Assembly (NCBI RefSeq): GCF_015351595.1
Contig: NZ_JADKPT010000004.1
Coordinates: 124,001 to 188,000, forward strand
Direction of reading: 5' to 3'
Source of the DNA: Flavobacterium sp. LC2016-12
GTDB taxonomy: Bacteria > Bacteroidota > Bacteroidia > Flavobacteriales > Flavobacteriaceae
Length of the DNA: 64,000 nt
Below the pieces are notes generated by a model. It had not been told where the DNA came from and made no database searches. It saw nothing but the letters and a program-made list of their open reading frames with translations. This document shows positions 24,187-33,195 of this stretch, in pieces. The translations under genes and the position numbers were made by a program. Within the stretch, counting starts at the first letter, position 1. Each line of letters begins with the position of its first letter.

Positions 24187-24801
24187 ATGAATCTTAAAGA
24201 TAAATATACCGAATTACTCACGAATATTGGTTTCGGAGAAAATGAGATTCAGCAAAACTGGCTTGATTTAGAAAAAGCCTATTCCAAAAAATCAAGACAT
24301 TATCATAATCTGACGCATATACAAGATATGATTGCCAGTTATGAAACCTATTTTGATCAGCTTCAATTTCCGAATGAAGTTTTGTACTCGATCTTTTATC
24401 ATGATTACATTTATGTAAGCAGCAAAAAAGACAACGAATTAAAAAGTGCTGAATATGCGGTTAAGATTCTTCCGAAGGAAACTACTTTGAATTCGGCATT
24501 GGTTTTTGATATGATTTGTGCAACGCAACAACATCAGCATAATGAAGTTGAAGATATAAACTGGCTGATCGATTTTGATTTGAAGATTCTCGCCAGAGAT
24601 TGGGAGGATTATAAAATCTATTTTGAACAGATTAGAAAAGAATACCGCATTTATCCCGATTTTCTCTATAAACCCGGACGTGCAAAAGCGTTGAAACATT
24701 TTCTGGAGAATGAGTTTATTTTTCAGACGGATGAATTTAGGAAATTATATGAAGAGAAGGCACGGGTTAATATTGAAAAGGAAATAAAGCTTTTAATTTA
24801 A
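24187..24801 (+). CDS. HD-superfamily metal-dependent phosphohydrolase
   Basis: This 204-residue protein from ATG 24187 (MNLKDKYTELLTNIGFGENE) has metal ligands of the HD family: His in SRHYHNLTHI (about 40-48), the HD pair in IFYHDYIYV (about 75-83), and a later His-rich ATQQHQHNE. It resembles the COG4339 group of predicted HD phosphohydrolases. The substrate, possibly a nucleotide or RNA phosphate, is not known. An upstream TTG start would lie inside the operator and is rejected. It has a consensus promoter at 24145-24174 with a very short leader. It is divergent from the RNLIEH-motif gene, so it belongs to the rtcB-linked set. Confidence 0.85.
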   Translation: MNLKDKYTELLTNIGFGENEIQQNWLDLEKAYSKKSRHYHNLTHIQDMIASYETYFDQLQFPNEVLYSIFYHDYIYVSSKKDNELKSAEYAVKILPKETTLNSALVFDMICATQQHQHNEVEDINWLIDFDLKILARDWEDYKIYFEQIRKEYRIYPDFLYKPGRAKALKHFLENEFIFQTDEFRKLYEEKARVNIEKEIKLLI

Positions 24802-25434
24802 TTGGGGCTTTTTGAATCTCTCAATCCCGATAGCTATCGGGAGCAGAGCCGCAAAGTTTTGTTTCACGCAGATTTAGCAGATTTAGCAGATTTTTTTTGA
24901 ATTTATTTAAAGGCTCCAGAGGAGCAATATGTTTATAGCTTAATATTGAATTGTTGAATCAAAGCTCCAGCGGAGCGATATTTAGGCTGTAAATACATTA
25001 CAAAATATGTCACCCCGATCGGGTTTATGAAAACGTGTTTTATTATTTCTATAAACCTATTGTCCCGCTGGTTTCTATAAACATGCTGTCCCGCTGGGAC
25101 TTAAATATTGTGACGTTAAATAATATTGTAATAACAGAAATGCCTTTATGGAACGTAGACGCGTGAGGGATAGAGGCGATATCCTTTTGTGAAGTGGAAC
25201 GGAACAAAAGATAAAGCCGAAAGCGCGACCCGGAGGGACACGCCCAAAAACTCGAAATAATTATACGTAATTGAAAATTTGAATCTTGCAAAGATGATTT
25301 TTGGTACGCAAAGTTTTTTTCTCGCAGATTCAGCAGATTTTGCAGATTTTTTGAATCTGTTTAATTTTTAAATCTATGGCTTAAAAAATAAAAACTTTGC
25401 GACTTCGCGACTTTGCGAGCAAAAACAACACAAC
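24802..25434. repeat. cluster of several dispersed repeat families
   Basis: This 633-base gene-free stretch is almost wholly repeats: the perfect palindrome TCCCGATAGCTATCGGGA (24825-24842); 'cacgcagatttagcagattt' (24866); two GCTCC-AGn-GGAGC hairpins followed by 'atat' (24911-24930 and 24964-24980); CCCGATCGGG (25014-25023); GTCCCGCTGGGAC with 'tataaac' phrases (25060-25105); a block of about 110 bases around 'gcgtgagggatagaggcgat' and 'gcgcgacccggagggacacg' (25145-25255); and a 'cgcagattcagcagatttt' / 'ctttgcgacttcgcgacttt' element (25322-25425). No gene or clear promoter was seen before the WYL gene. Confidence 0.85.
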
Positions 25435-26466
25435 ATGTCACAAAACAAAAATGCCTTAATACGCTACAAAACAATCGACAAATGCCTGCAGAATAAATAC
25501 CGGCAATGGACTTTAGAAGATTTAATCGAATGTTGTTCTGAAGCTTTGTTTGAATATGAAGGTCGGGAAAACCCAATCAGCAAGCGAACGATTCAAATGG
25601 ATATTCAGCTGATGCGGAGCGAGAAATTGGGTTATAATGCGCCAATCGTAGTTTACGATAAAAAGTATTATAAATATGAAGACGAAGATTTTTCGATAAC
25701 CGATATTCCGCTGACGGAAACTGATATGAATGTTTTAACCGAAACCGTTTCGATGCTGAAACAGTTTAAGGATTTCTCTTTGTTTAATGATGTATCAGAT
25801 ATTTTACAGCGACTGGAAGATAAAATCTATTCCGAGAAATCACATACGAAACCCGTTATTTATCTGGATAAAAATGAGAATTTGAAAGGGCTCCATTTTC
25901 TGGACGAGATTTATCAGGCGATTATTAAGAAAGTTACGCTTGTGATTACGTACAAGTCTTTTAAATCGAGAGAAGAAACAAAATTCCATTTTCATCCTTT
26001 TATATTGAAGGAATTTAATAACAGATGGTTTTTAGTAGGAAAGACAAAAAGCTTACAGCCCATTAAAAATTTGGCTTTGGATCGCATTATCGCAATCGAC
26101 TACGATTTTAACCTACCTTATATAGAAGAAGATTTTGATGCGGATTCTTTTTATAAGAATGTAATTGGCGTTACGGTAAATACAGGCTTACAGCCCAAGA
26201 GAATCGAACTTTGGGTTGATGCTGTAAATGCGCCTTATGTTGTGACCAAACCTTTGCATTCGTCGCAGCGGTTGATTAAAGAAAATGAAGACGGAAGTAT
26301 TATTGTGCATCTGTTTATTTCTCCTAATTATGAAATGGAACGTATTTTATTGGGTTTTGGAGACGGAATCGAAATTCTCCGACCCGAAAACCTCCGAAAA
26401 CGAATGAAAAATATACTGCAAAAGGCACTTTCCAAATATGAATTGGATAATAATACTGCATTATAA
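25435..26466 (+). CDS. WYL-domain transcriptional regulator
   Basis: This 343-residue protein has an N-terminal helix-turn-helix region (ALIRYKTIDKCLQNKYRQWT, then NPISKRTIQMDIQLMRSE, about 9-64). A WYL domain follows at about 155-235 (VTLVITYKSFKSREETKFHF, HPFILKEFNNRWFLVGK). The C-terminal WCX-like part runs about 240-335 (RIELWVDAVNAPYVVTKPLH). WYL proteins sense nucleic acid or nucleotide ligands and control DNA-damage, phage-defence and RNA-related loci. It is the only DNA-binding regulator in the island and so the best candidate for the dyad at 14488 and 24131. No copy of that dyad was seen before its own start. The upstream region is all repeats. Confidence 0.9.
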   Translation: MSQNKNALIRYKTIDKCLQNKYRQWTLEDLIECCSEALFEYEGRENPISKRTIQMDIQLMRSEKLGYNAPIVVYDKKYYKYEDEDFSITDIPLTETDMNVLTETVSMLKQFKDFSLFNDVSDILQRLEDKIYSEKSHTKPVIYLDKNENLKGLHFLDEIYQAIIKKVTLVITYKSFKSREETKFHFHPFILKEFNNRWFLVGKTKSLQPIKNLALDRIIAIDYDFNLPYIEEDFDADSFYKNVIGVTVNTGLQPKRIELWVDAVNAPYVVTKPLHSSQRLIKENEDGSIIVHLFISPNYEMERILLGFGDGIEILRPENLRKRMKNILQKALSKYELDNNTAL

Positions 26467-26643
26467 ACAGCAATTTTTACATTATATGGAATTTAACTCC
26501 GTTTTAAAGTCATAAAACAATTTTTACCGCACTTAATTTGTTAAAATATCAAAAAAGAATAGTATATTTCAAATTAAAAATAACCATAAAACACTGAAAA
26601 CCAGAACAAAAAATTTATTAACCAAAAATTTATCTTAAAATAA

Positions 26644-26655
26644 TATGCATGCATA
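26644..26655. promoter_or_regulatory. palindromic operator candidate for the MarR regulator
   Basis: TATGCATGCATA is a perfect 12-bp palindrome, 12 bases upstream of the -7 motif TATATTTG (26668-26675), so it covers the -33 to -20 region of the promoter of the MarR-fadN-fadA cluster. MarR proteins typically bind short palindromes overlapping their own promoter. Confidence 0.55.
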
Positions 26656-26667
26656 GTATTTTTTGAT

Positions 26668-26675
26668 TATATTTG
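26668..26675 (+). promoter_or_regulatory. promoter -7 element of the beta-oxidation cluster
   Basis: TATATTTG fits TAnnTTTG exactly, 18 bases before the MarR start codon. No good -33 TTG is visible; the palindrome occupies that place. Confidence 0.6.
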
Positions 26676-26693
26676 AAATCGATATAGTTACCT

Positions 26694-27152
26694 ATGAAAG
26701 ACAAAACAATAGATTATATTTTGAGAGCGACATGGCAAGCTGTTTCAAGAATGTATAACGAAGAAGCTGCAAAATACGATGCCACTATGGCCACCGGGTT
26801 TGCTCTTTTGAGTATCGACAAGGAAGAAGGAACACCTTCGACTGCCTTAGGGCCAAGAATGGGAATGGAAGCCACCAGCCTAACCAGAACATTAAAATCA
26901 ATGGAAGACAAAGGTTTGATTGTTCGCAAAAAAAATCCATCTGACGGACGCGGTGTTTTGATTTACCTGACCGAATTTGGAAAAGAAAAAAGAGATTTAT
27001 CTAAGAATACAGTTCTGAAATTTAATGAAACCGTTAGAAAACATGTTTCGGACGAAAAACTGAAACATTTTATCGAAGTTTCTGAAATTATCAACGAATT
27101 GATTCAGGACAAAAACATATTTACCCAAACAGAAAACAAAGAAAAGGAATAA
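26694..27152 (+). CDS. MarR-family transcriptional regulator
   Basis: This 152-residue protein has the MarR winged helix seen at about 45-105: LGPRMGMEATSLTRTLKSME (recognition helix region), then DKGLIVRKKNPSDGRGVLIY (wing with the DxR motif), then a C-terminal dimerisation helix (KHFIEVSEIINELIQDKN). It is the first gene of a fatty-acid degradation cluster, 64 bases before fadN, so it probably represses the cluster and responds to acyl-CoA. That role is inferred from position. A palindrome sits in its promoter. Confidence 0.9.
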   Translation: MKDKTIDYILRATWQAVSRMYNEEAAKYDATMATGFALLSIDKEEGTPSTALGPRMGMEATSLTRTLKSMEDKGLIVRKKNPSDGRGVLIYLTEFGKEKRDLSKNTVLKFNETVRKHVSDEKLKHFIEVSEIINELIQDKNIFTQTENKEKE

Positions 27153-27216
27153 GCAGATTCGTATTAATGGAGACGGCTTATTTCAATTCAAAACAAAAAA
27201 CAAATAGTAACAAATT

Positions 27217-29607
27217 ATGAAACGCACAATTAAAAAAGTTGCTGTAATTGGATCCGGAATTATGGGTTCAGGAATAGCTTGTCATTTTGCCAACATTGGT
27301 GTTGAAGTTTTACTGCTTGACATCGTACCACGCGAGTTGACAGAAGCTGAAGCTAAAAAAGGATTAACACTTGAAAGTAAAGCAGTTCGCAACCGTGTAG
27401 TAAACGAGCACTTGGCGAATTCATTAAAATCGAAACCGTCTCCTATTTACAGTCAAAAATTTGCTAGCAGAATCACAACTGGAAATACGACTGATGATAT
27501 GGCAAAAATTGCCAATGTTGACTGGATTATTGAAGTTGTTGTAGAGCGTTTGGATATCAAAAAACTGGTTTTTGAACAAATCGAGAAATTCCGTACTCCG
27601 GGAACTTTGGTTACATCAAACACTTCTGGTATTCCGATTCATTTTATGAGCGAAGGAAGAAGCGAAGATTTTCAACAACACTTCTGCGGAACTCACTTTT
27701 TTAACCCTGCGCGTTACTTAAAATTATTTGAAATTATTCCTGGTCCAAAAACTTCTACTGAAGTATTGGATTTCTTAAACGAATACGGATCTAAATTCTT
27801 AGGAAAAACTTCGGTTATTGCTAAAGATACTCCAGCGTTTATTGGAAACAGAATTGGTATTTACGGAATTCAGAGTTTATTCCATTTGGTAAAAGAAATG
27901 GGATTAACAATTGAAGAAGTGGATAAATTGACTGGTCCGGTAATCGGTCGTCCAAAATCGGCTACTTTCCGTACGGTTGACGTTGTTGGTTTGGATACTT
28001 TGGTACACGTTGCCAACGGTATTTATGAAAACTGCCCAACAGACGAACAACACGAATTGTTTAAACTTCCTGATTTCGTCAATAAAATGATGGAAAATAA
28101 ATGGTTGGGAAGCAAAACAGGACAAGGTTTTTATAAAAAAGTAGATAAAGATATTTTGTCTTTAGACTTAGATACATTAGAATACCGTGCTGCTAAAAAA
28201 GCAAATTTTGCTACGCTTGAACTAACAAAAACTATTGATAAACCAATCAATCGTTTTAAAGTTTTAGTAAAAGGAAAAGACAAAGCAGGTGAATTCTACC
28301 GCAAGAGTTTCTCTGGAATGTTTGCTTATGTGTCAAACAGAATTCCTGAAATCTCAGATGAATTATACAAAATTGATGATGCGATGAAAGCTGGTTTTGG
28401 ATGGGAAAATGGTCCATTCGAAATCTGGGATGCGATTGGTGTTGCCAACGGAATCGAAATCATGAAAGCAGAAGGTTTAGAGCCTGCTGCATGGGTTACT
28501 GAAATGTTGGCTTCTGGAAGCGAAAGCTTCTACTCTGTAAAAGAAGGAGCAACTTATTTCTACAATATTCCAACAAAATCACAAGTTAAAGTTCCTGGAC
28601 AAGATTCATTCATTATCCTAAACAACATCCGCGAAAGCAAAAAAGTTTGGAGCAATAGCGGTGCAATCATTCAGGATTTAGGAGACGGAATTTTGAACTT
28701 AGAATTCCAATCTAAAATGAATACAATTGGTGGCGATGTACTTCAGGCTATCAATAAAGCAATCGACTTATCTGAAAAAGAATATCAAGGTTTGGTTATT
28801 GGTAACCAGGCAGCGAATTTCTCCGTTGGAGCTAATATCGGAATGATTTTCATGATGGCAGTTGAGCAGGAATATGACGAATTAAACATGGCTATCAAAT
28901 TGTTCCAGGACACGATGATGCGCGTTCGTTACTCTTCTATTCCAGTTGTAGTGGCGCCTCACGGAATGACTTTTGGTGGTGGATGCGAAATGAGCTTACA
29001 TGCTGATAAAGTAGTAGCTGCTGCTGAAACGTATATGGGATTGGTTGAATTTGGTGTTGGTGTACTTCCTGGTGGTGGTGGATCTAAAGAAATGGCTTTG
29101 AGAGCTTCAGATTTATTCCGCAAAAACGATGTGGAATTGAATGTTCTTCAAGAGTATTTCTTAACGATCGCTATGGCAAAAGTATCCACTTCTGGTTATG
29201 AAGCTTTTGATACAGGTCTTCTTCAACATGGAAAAGATGTTATCGTAGTAAACAAAGATCGTCAGATTGCTGAAGCTAAAAAACATGCTTTATTAATGGC
29301 TGAAGCGGGTTATACTCAGCCTATCAGAAGAACTGATGTTAAGGTTTTAGGTAAACAAGCATTAGGAATGTTCTTAGTTGGAACTGACCAAATGGAAGCT
29401 GGAAAATACATTTCTGAGCACGATAAAAAAATCGCAAACAAACTGGCTTATGTAATGGCTGGTGGTGATTTATCTGAAGCGACTTTAGTATCTGAACAAT
29501 ATTTATTAGATATCGAAAGAGAGGCGTTTTTATCGCTTTGTACAGAAAGAAAGACTCTTGAACGTATTCAATACATGCTAACAAAAGGTAAACCATTAAG
29601 AAACTAG
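27217..29607 (+). CDS. fadN: 3-hydroxyacyl-CoA dehydrogenase / enoyl-CoA hydratase
   Basis: This 796-residue bifunctional beta-oxidation enzyme has the dehydrogenase first, with NAD-binding VAVIGSGIMGSGIACHFANI at 8-27 and the C-terminal dehydrogenase segments about 190-310 and 355-450. The crotonase-fold hydratase follows at about 510-700 (ANFSVGANIGMIFMM, MTFGGGCEMSLHADKVVAA, GVGVLPGGGGSKEMALR). This order is the reverse of E. coli FadB and the same as Bacillus subtilis FadN, as are the size and the following fadA and acyl-CoA dehydrogenase genes. It catalyses hydration of enoyl-CoA and oxidation of 3-hydroxyacyl-CoA. It is co-transcribed with the MarR gene. A short 'gacaagaaacaagaagcaag' repeat separates it from fadA. 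Confidence 0.93.
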   Translation: MKRTIKKVAVIGSGIMGSGIACHFANIGVEVLLLDIVPRELTEAEAKKGLTLESKAVRNRVVNEHLANSLKSKPSPIYSQKFASRITTGNTTDDMAKIANVDWIIEVVVERLDIKKLVFEQIEKFRTPGTLVTSNTSGIPIHFMSEGRSEDFQQHFCGTHFFNPARYLKLFEIIPGPKTSTEVLDFLNEYGSKFLGKTSVIAKDTPAFIGNRIGIYGIQSLFHLVKEMGLTIEEVDKLTGPVIGRPKSATFRTVDVVGLDTLVHVANGIYENCPTDEQHELFKLPDFVNKMMENKWLGSKTGQGFYKKVDKDILSLDLDTLEYRAAKKANFATLELTKTIDKPINRFKVLVKGKDKAGEFYRKSFSGMFAYVSNRIPEISDELYKIDDAMKAGFGWENGPFEIWDAIGVANGIEIMKAEGLEPAAWVTEMLASGSESFYSVKEGATYFYNIPTKSQVKVPGQDSFIILNNIRESKKVWSNSGAIIQDLGDGILNLEFQSKMNTIGGDVLQAINKAIDLSEKEYQGLVIGNQAANFSVGANIGMIFMMAVEQEYDELNMAIKLFQDTMMRVRYSSIPVVVAPHGMTFGGGCEMSLHADKVVAAAETYMGLVEFGVGVLPGGGGSKEMALRASDLFRKNDVELNVLQEYFLTIAMAKVSTSGYEAFDTGLLQHGKDVIVVNKDRQIAEAKKHALLMAEAGYTQPIRRTDVKVLGKQALGMFLVGTDQMEAGKYISEHDKKIANKLAYVMAGGDLSEATLVSEQYLLDIEREAFLSLCTERKTLERIQYMLTKGKPLRN

Positions 29608-29680
29608 AGACAAGAAACAAGAAGCAAGATAAAGTCTTTTCTCTTGACTCTTTCTTCTTTCATCTAAACAAGAAAAAAAC

Positions 29681-30862
29681 ATGAAAACAGCATATATCGT
29701 AAAAGCTTACCGTACTGCGGTAGGAAAAGCACCAAAAGGGGTTTTTAGATTTAAAAGACCTGACGAATTAGCAGCAGAAACTATTCAGTTTATGATGGAT
29801 GAACTGCCTGATTTTGACAAAAAACGTATCGATGACGTTATGGTAGGAAATGCCATGCCGGAAGCAGAACAAGGACTTAACGTTGGACGTTTGATCTCTT
29901 TAATGGGATTAAAAGTGGAAGATGTTCCTGGTGTTACAGTGAACCGTTATTGCGCATCCGGATTAGAAACTATCGGAATGGCAACTGCTAAAATCCAATC
30001 AGGAATGGCAGATTGTATTATCGCTGGTGGAGCTGAAAGTATGAGTTTTATTCCGATGGGAGGTTACAAACCAACTCCGGATTATAAAGTTGCCGCTGCA
30101 GGTCACGAAGATTATTACTGGGGAATGGGTTTAACTGCTGAAGCGGTTGCAAACCAATACAAAATCTCAAGAGAAGATCAGGATGAGTTTGCTTACAACT
30201 CGCATATGAAAGCTTTGAAAGCACAAGCTGAAGGGAAATTCGACAAACAAATCGTTCCGATTACTGTTGATCAGACTTTCATCAATGAAAATGGAAAAAA
30301 AGAAACTAAATCATACGTTGTAAAACAAGACGAAGGTCCAAGAGCCGGAACATCAGTTGCTGCTTTGGCTGGATTGAGACCTGTTTTTGCCGCCGATGGA
30401 AGCGTTACAGCAGGTAACTCATCGCAAATGAGTGATGGTGCTGCTTTTGTTTTAATCATGAGTGAGGACATGGTTAAAGAATTAAACCTTGAGCCAATTG
30501 CCAGATTAGTAAATTTTGCTTCATCTGGCGTTGAGCCAAGAATTATGGGTATTGGTCCCGTAAAAGCGATTCCGAAAGCGTTGAAACAAGCTGGTTTAGA
30601 ATTGAAAGATATTGACCTGGTTGAATTAAACGAAGCATTCGCTTCTCAGTCTTTGGCTGTAATTCGCGAGCTAGGTTTAAACCCGGATATCGTAAACGTA
30701 AACGGTGGAGCTATCGCCTTAGGTCACCCTCTTGGATGTACAGGTGCTAAACTTTCTGTTCAATTATTCGACGAGATGAAACGCAGAGGTAGTAAATACG
30801 GAATTGTGAGTATGTGTGTGGGAACTGGACAAGGGTCTGCAGGGATTTACGAAGTTCTTTAA
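29681..30862 (+). CDS. fadA: acetyl-CoA C-acyltransferase (3-ketoacyl-CoA thiolase)
   Basis: This 393-residue thiolase carries the acyl-enzyme Cys91 in VNRYCASGLE, His349 in GGAIALGHPLGCTGAK and Cys379 in SMCVGTGQGSAGIYE: the full Cys-His-Cys set. It cleaves 3-ketoacyl-CoA to acetyl-CoA and a shortened acyl-CoA. It lies 73 bases after fadN and is expected in the same transcript, partnering the bifunctional enzyme. Between it and the acyl-CoA dehydrogenase gene are two palindromic dispersed repeats, which could end or process the transcript. Confidence 0.95.
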   Translation: MKTAYIVKAYRTAVGKAPKGVFRFKRPDELAAETIQFMMDELPDFDKKRIDDVMVGNAMPEAEQGLNVGRLISLMGLKVEDVPGVTVNRYCASGLETIGMATAKIQSGMADCIIAGGAESMSFIPMGGYKPTPDYKVAAAGHEDYYWGMGLTAEAVANQYKISREDQDEFAYNSHMKALKAQAEGKFDKQIVPITVDQTFINENGKKETKSYVVKQDEGPRAGTSVAALAGLRPVFAADGSVTAGNSSQMSDGAAFVLIMSEDMVKELNLEPIARLVNFASSGVEPRIMGIGPVKAIPKALKQAGLELKDIDLVELNEAFASQSLAVIRELGLNPDIVNVNGGAIALGHPLGCTGAKLSVQLFDEMKRRGSKYGIVSMCVGTGQGSAGIYEVL

Positions 30863-30878
30863 GACAATAAGTCTTTTT

Positions 30879-31075
30879 TTTGTCATTTCGACGAAGGAGA
30901 CTCGAGCGATAGCGAACAGACGAAGTAAATCACACTAGTGATTCGACAAAGTAAACGTATAGTTTGTCATTCCGAGGAACGAGGAATCTCCGCGACAATT
31001 ATCCGCATAGTTTGTCAATCGTTGTGGAGCTACTTGCGGAGATTCCTCCTCCGTCGGAATGACAAAAAAGCCGGA
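30879..31075. repeat. two palindromic dispersed repeats between fadA and acyl-CoA dehydrogenase
   Basis: The first copy starts gtcatttcgacgaaggagac at 30882 and is partial. The second, 30966-31063, is a long inverted repeat: gtcattccgaggaacgagga / tcctcctccgtcggaatgac with inner stem atctccgc / gcggagat. It is the same family as 21851-21948. Confidence 0.85.
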
Positions 31076-31129
31076 AATACTAAATTATACAAGGTTATAA
31101 AATAAAAAAATATACAAAAAACAAAAGCA

Positions 31130-32935
31130 ATGGCAGATACAATCGAAAAAAACGTAACCCGTGGTGGTCAGTTTTTAGTTAAAGAAACAAAATGCGAAGA
31201 TGTCTTTACACCAGAAGATTTTTCGGAAGAGCAATTAATGATGCGTGACTCTGTAAAAGAGTTCGTTGACAAAGAATTATGGGCGCATAAAGATCGTTTT
31301 GAGAAAAAAGATTACGCTTATACAGAATCATCTATGCGTAAAGCAGGAGAACTAGGACTTCTTGGAGTTGCGGTTCCTGAAGAATACGGTGGATTAGGAA
31401 TGGGATTCGTTTCTACAATGTTAGTTTGCGATTACATTTCTGGTGCTACAGGATCTTTCTCAACTGCTTTTGGTGCGCATACAGGAATTGGAACTATGCC
31501 AATTACACTTTATGGTACTGAAGAACAAAAGAAAAAATACGTTCCTAAATTGGCTTCTGGAGAATGGTTTGGAGCTTATTGCTTAACTGAACCAGGTGCA
31601 GGATCTGATGCTAACTCAGGAAAAACAAAAGCTGTTTTATCTGAAGATGGAAAACATTACTCAATCACTGGACAAAAAATGTGGATTTCGAATGCAGGTT
31701 TCTGCAGCGTTTTCATCGTTTTTGCTAGAATTGGAGATGATAAAAACATTACAGGTTTCATCGTAGAAAACGATCCGTCAAACGGAATTTCTATGAATGA
31801 AGAAGAGCATAAATTAGGAATTCGTGCTTCTTCTACTCGTCAGGTTTTCTTCAACGATACAAAAGTTCCTGTTGAAAACATGTTATCTGAAAGAGGAAAC
31901 GGTTTCAAAATTGCAATGAATGCTTTGAACGTTGGACGTATTAAATTGGCAGCAGCTTGTTTAGATGCACAACGTAGAGTTACTTCAAATGCAGTAAAAT
32001 ATGCTAACGAAAGAATTCAGTTCAACACTGCAATTTCTTCTTTTGGAGCTATCCGTTCTAAATTAGCTGAAATGGCAACTAATGCATACGCTGGAGAAAG
32101 TGCTTCTTACAGAGCTGCAAAAGATATTGAAGACAGAATTGCTGCTCGTGAGGCAGAAGGAACTTCTCACCAGGAAGCGGAATTGAAAGGTGTTGAAGAA
32201 TATGCTATCGAATGTTCTATCCTGAAAGTAGCTGTTTCTGAAGACGTTCAATCTTGTGCTGATGAAGGAATTCAGATTTTTGGTGGAATGGGATTCTCAG
32301 AAGATACTCCAATGGAGAGTGCCTGGAGAGATGCTCGTATCGCTCGTATTTATGAGGGAACAAACGAAATCAACAGAATGCTTTCTGTAGGTATGTTGAT
32401 CAAAAAAGCAATGAAAGGACATGTTGATTTACTTGGACCTGCAATGAAGGTTCAGGAAGAATTAATGGGAATTCCATCTTTTGATACTCCTGATTTCTCT
32501 GAATTATTTGCTGAAGAAAAAGGAATCATCGCTAACCTTAAGAAAGTTTTCTTAATGGTTGCTGGTAGCGCTGTTCAAAAATATGGTCCGGATTTAGATT
32601 CTCACCAACAGTTATTAATGGCTGCTTCTGATATCTTAATCGAGGTTTACATGGCTGAAAGTACTATTCTTAGAACGGAAAAATTAGCCAAAAATCAAGG
32701 TGAAGCAAAAGTACAAGAGCAAATTGCTATGGCAAAATTATACTTATACAAAGCAGTAGATATCGTTAACTCAAGAGGAAAAGAAGGAATTATTTCTTTT
32801 GCTGAAGGTGACGAACAACGTATGATGTTAATGGGATTAAAACGTTTCACAAAATACACAAACAATCCAAATGTTGTAGCCTTAAGAGAAACGATTACTT
32901 CTAAGTTAGTTGCAGAAAACGAATACTGCTTCTAA
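31130..32935 (+). CDS. acyl-CoA dehydrogenase
   Basis: This 601-residue enzyme does the first FAD-dependent step of beta-oxidation. Seen are CLTEPGAGSDANSGKTKAV (FAD and substrate binding), GQKMWISNAGFCSVFIVFAR, the C-terminal FADH segment GGMGFSEDTPMESAWRD, and RIYEGTNEINRMLSVGMLIK. An extra C-terminal domain of about 170 residues follows residue 430, as in Bacillus FadE (about 594 residues) and very-long-chain types. With fadN and fadA this completes the spiral. It has 267 bases of repeat between it and fadA but the same orientation. Confidence 0.94.
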   Translation: MADTIEKNVTRGGQFLVKETKCEDVFTPEDFSEEQLMMRDSVKEFVDKELWAHKDRFEKKDYAYTESSMRKAGELGLLGVAVPEEYGGLGMGFVSTMLVCDYISGATGSFSTAFGAHTGIGTMPITLYGTEEQKKKYVPKLASGEWFGAYCLTEPGAGSDANSGKTKAVLSEDGKHYSITGQKMWISNAGFCSVFIVFARIGDDKNITGFIVENDPSNGISMNEEEHKLGIRASSTRQVFFNDTKVPVENMLSERGNGFKIAMNALNVGRIKLAAACLDAQRRVTSNAVKYANERIQFNTAISSFGAIRSKLAEMATNAYAGESASYRAAKDIEDRIAAREAEGTSHQEAELKGVEEYAIECSILKVAVSEDVQSCADEGIQIFGGMGFSEDTPMESAWRDARIARIYEGTNEINRMLSVGMLIKKAMKGHVDLLGPAMKVQEELMGIPSFDTPDFSELFAEEKGIIANLKKVFLMVAGSAVQKYGPDLDSHQQLLMAASDILIEVYMAESTILRTEKLAKNQGEAKVQEQIAMAKLYLYKAVDIVNSRGKEGIISFAEGDEQRMMLMGLKRFTKYTNNPNVVALRETITSKLVAENEYCF

Positions 32936-32967
32936 TACAAAAATAGTTTTTAGCTTTTAATTTGTTT

Positions 32968-33008
32968 AAACCCGCACAAGTCCGAAACTGTGCGGGTTTA
33001 TTTTTTTA
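32968..33008 (+). terminator. terminator after acyl-CoA dehydrogenase
   Basis: AAACCCGCACA / TGTGCGGGTTT is an 11-bp stem with a 10-base loop, followed by TATTTTTTTA. Confidence 0.85.
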
Positions 33009-33039
33009 TTTTTTCACCATATAAGTGATATAAGTTCAT

Positions 33040-33150
33040 TTTATGTAGAGGCGCACAGCAGTGCGTCTAAACCACAGTTCATATAAGTTTGCCACAGATT
33101 ACAGGATTAAAATGATTTAAAAATCTTTATAAATCGCGTAATCTGTGGCA
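33040..33150. repeat. dispersed repeat with terminal inverted ends
   Basis: gccacagattacaggatta (33091) faces aatcgcgtaatctgtggc (ends 33150), a 12-bp inverted end around an AT-rich centre. Before it is 'gaggcgcacagcagtgcgtc'. It lies between convergent genes. Confidence 0.75.
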
Positions 33151-33195
33151 TTTTATATTCCAATTAATTTATAATTAACCATTCACAATTAACAA

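Noticed and set aside
11735..26466. Prophage or integrative element
   Set aside because: No integrase, phage structural, relaxase or attachment-site duplication was seen; the region is accessory-like but without mobility genes.
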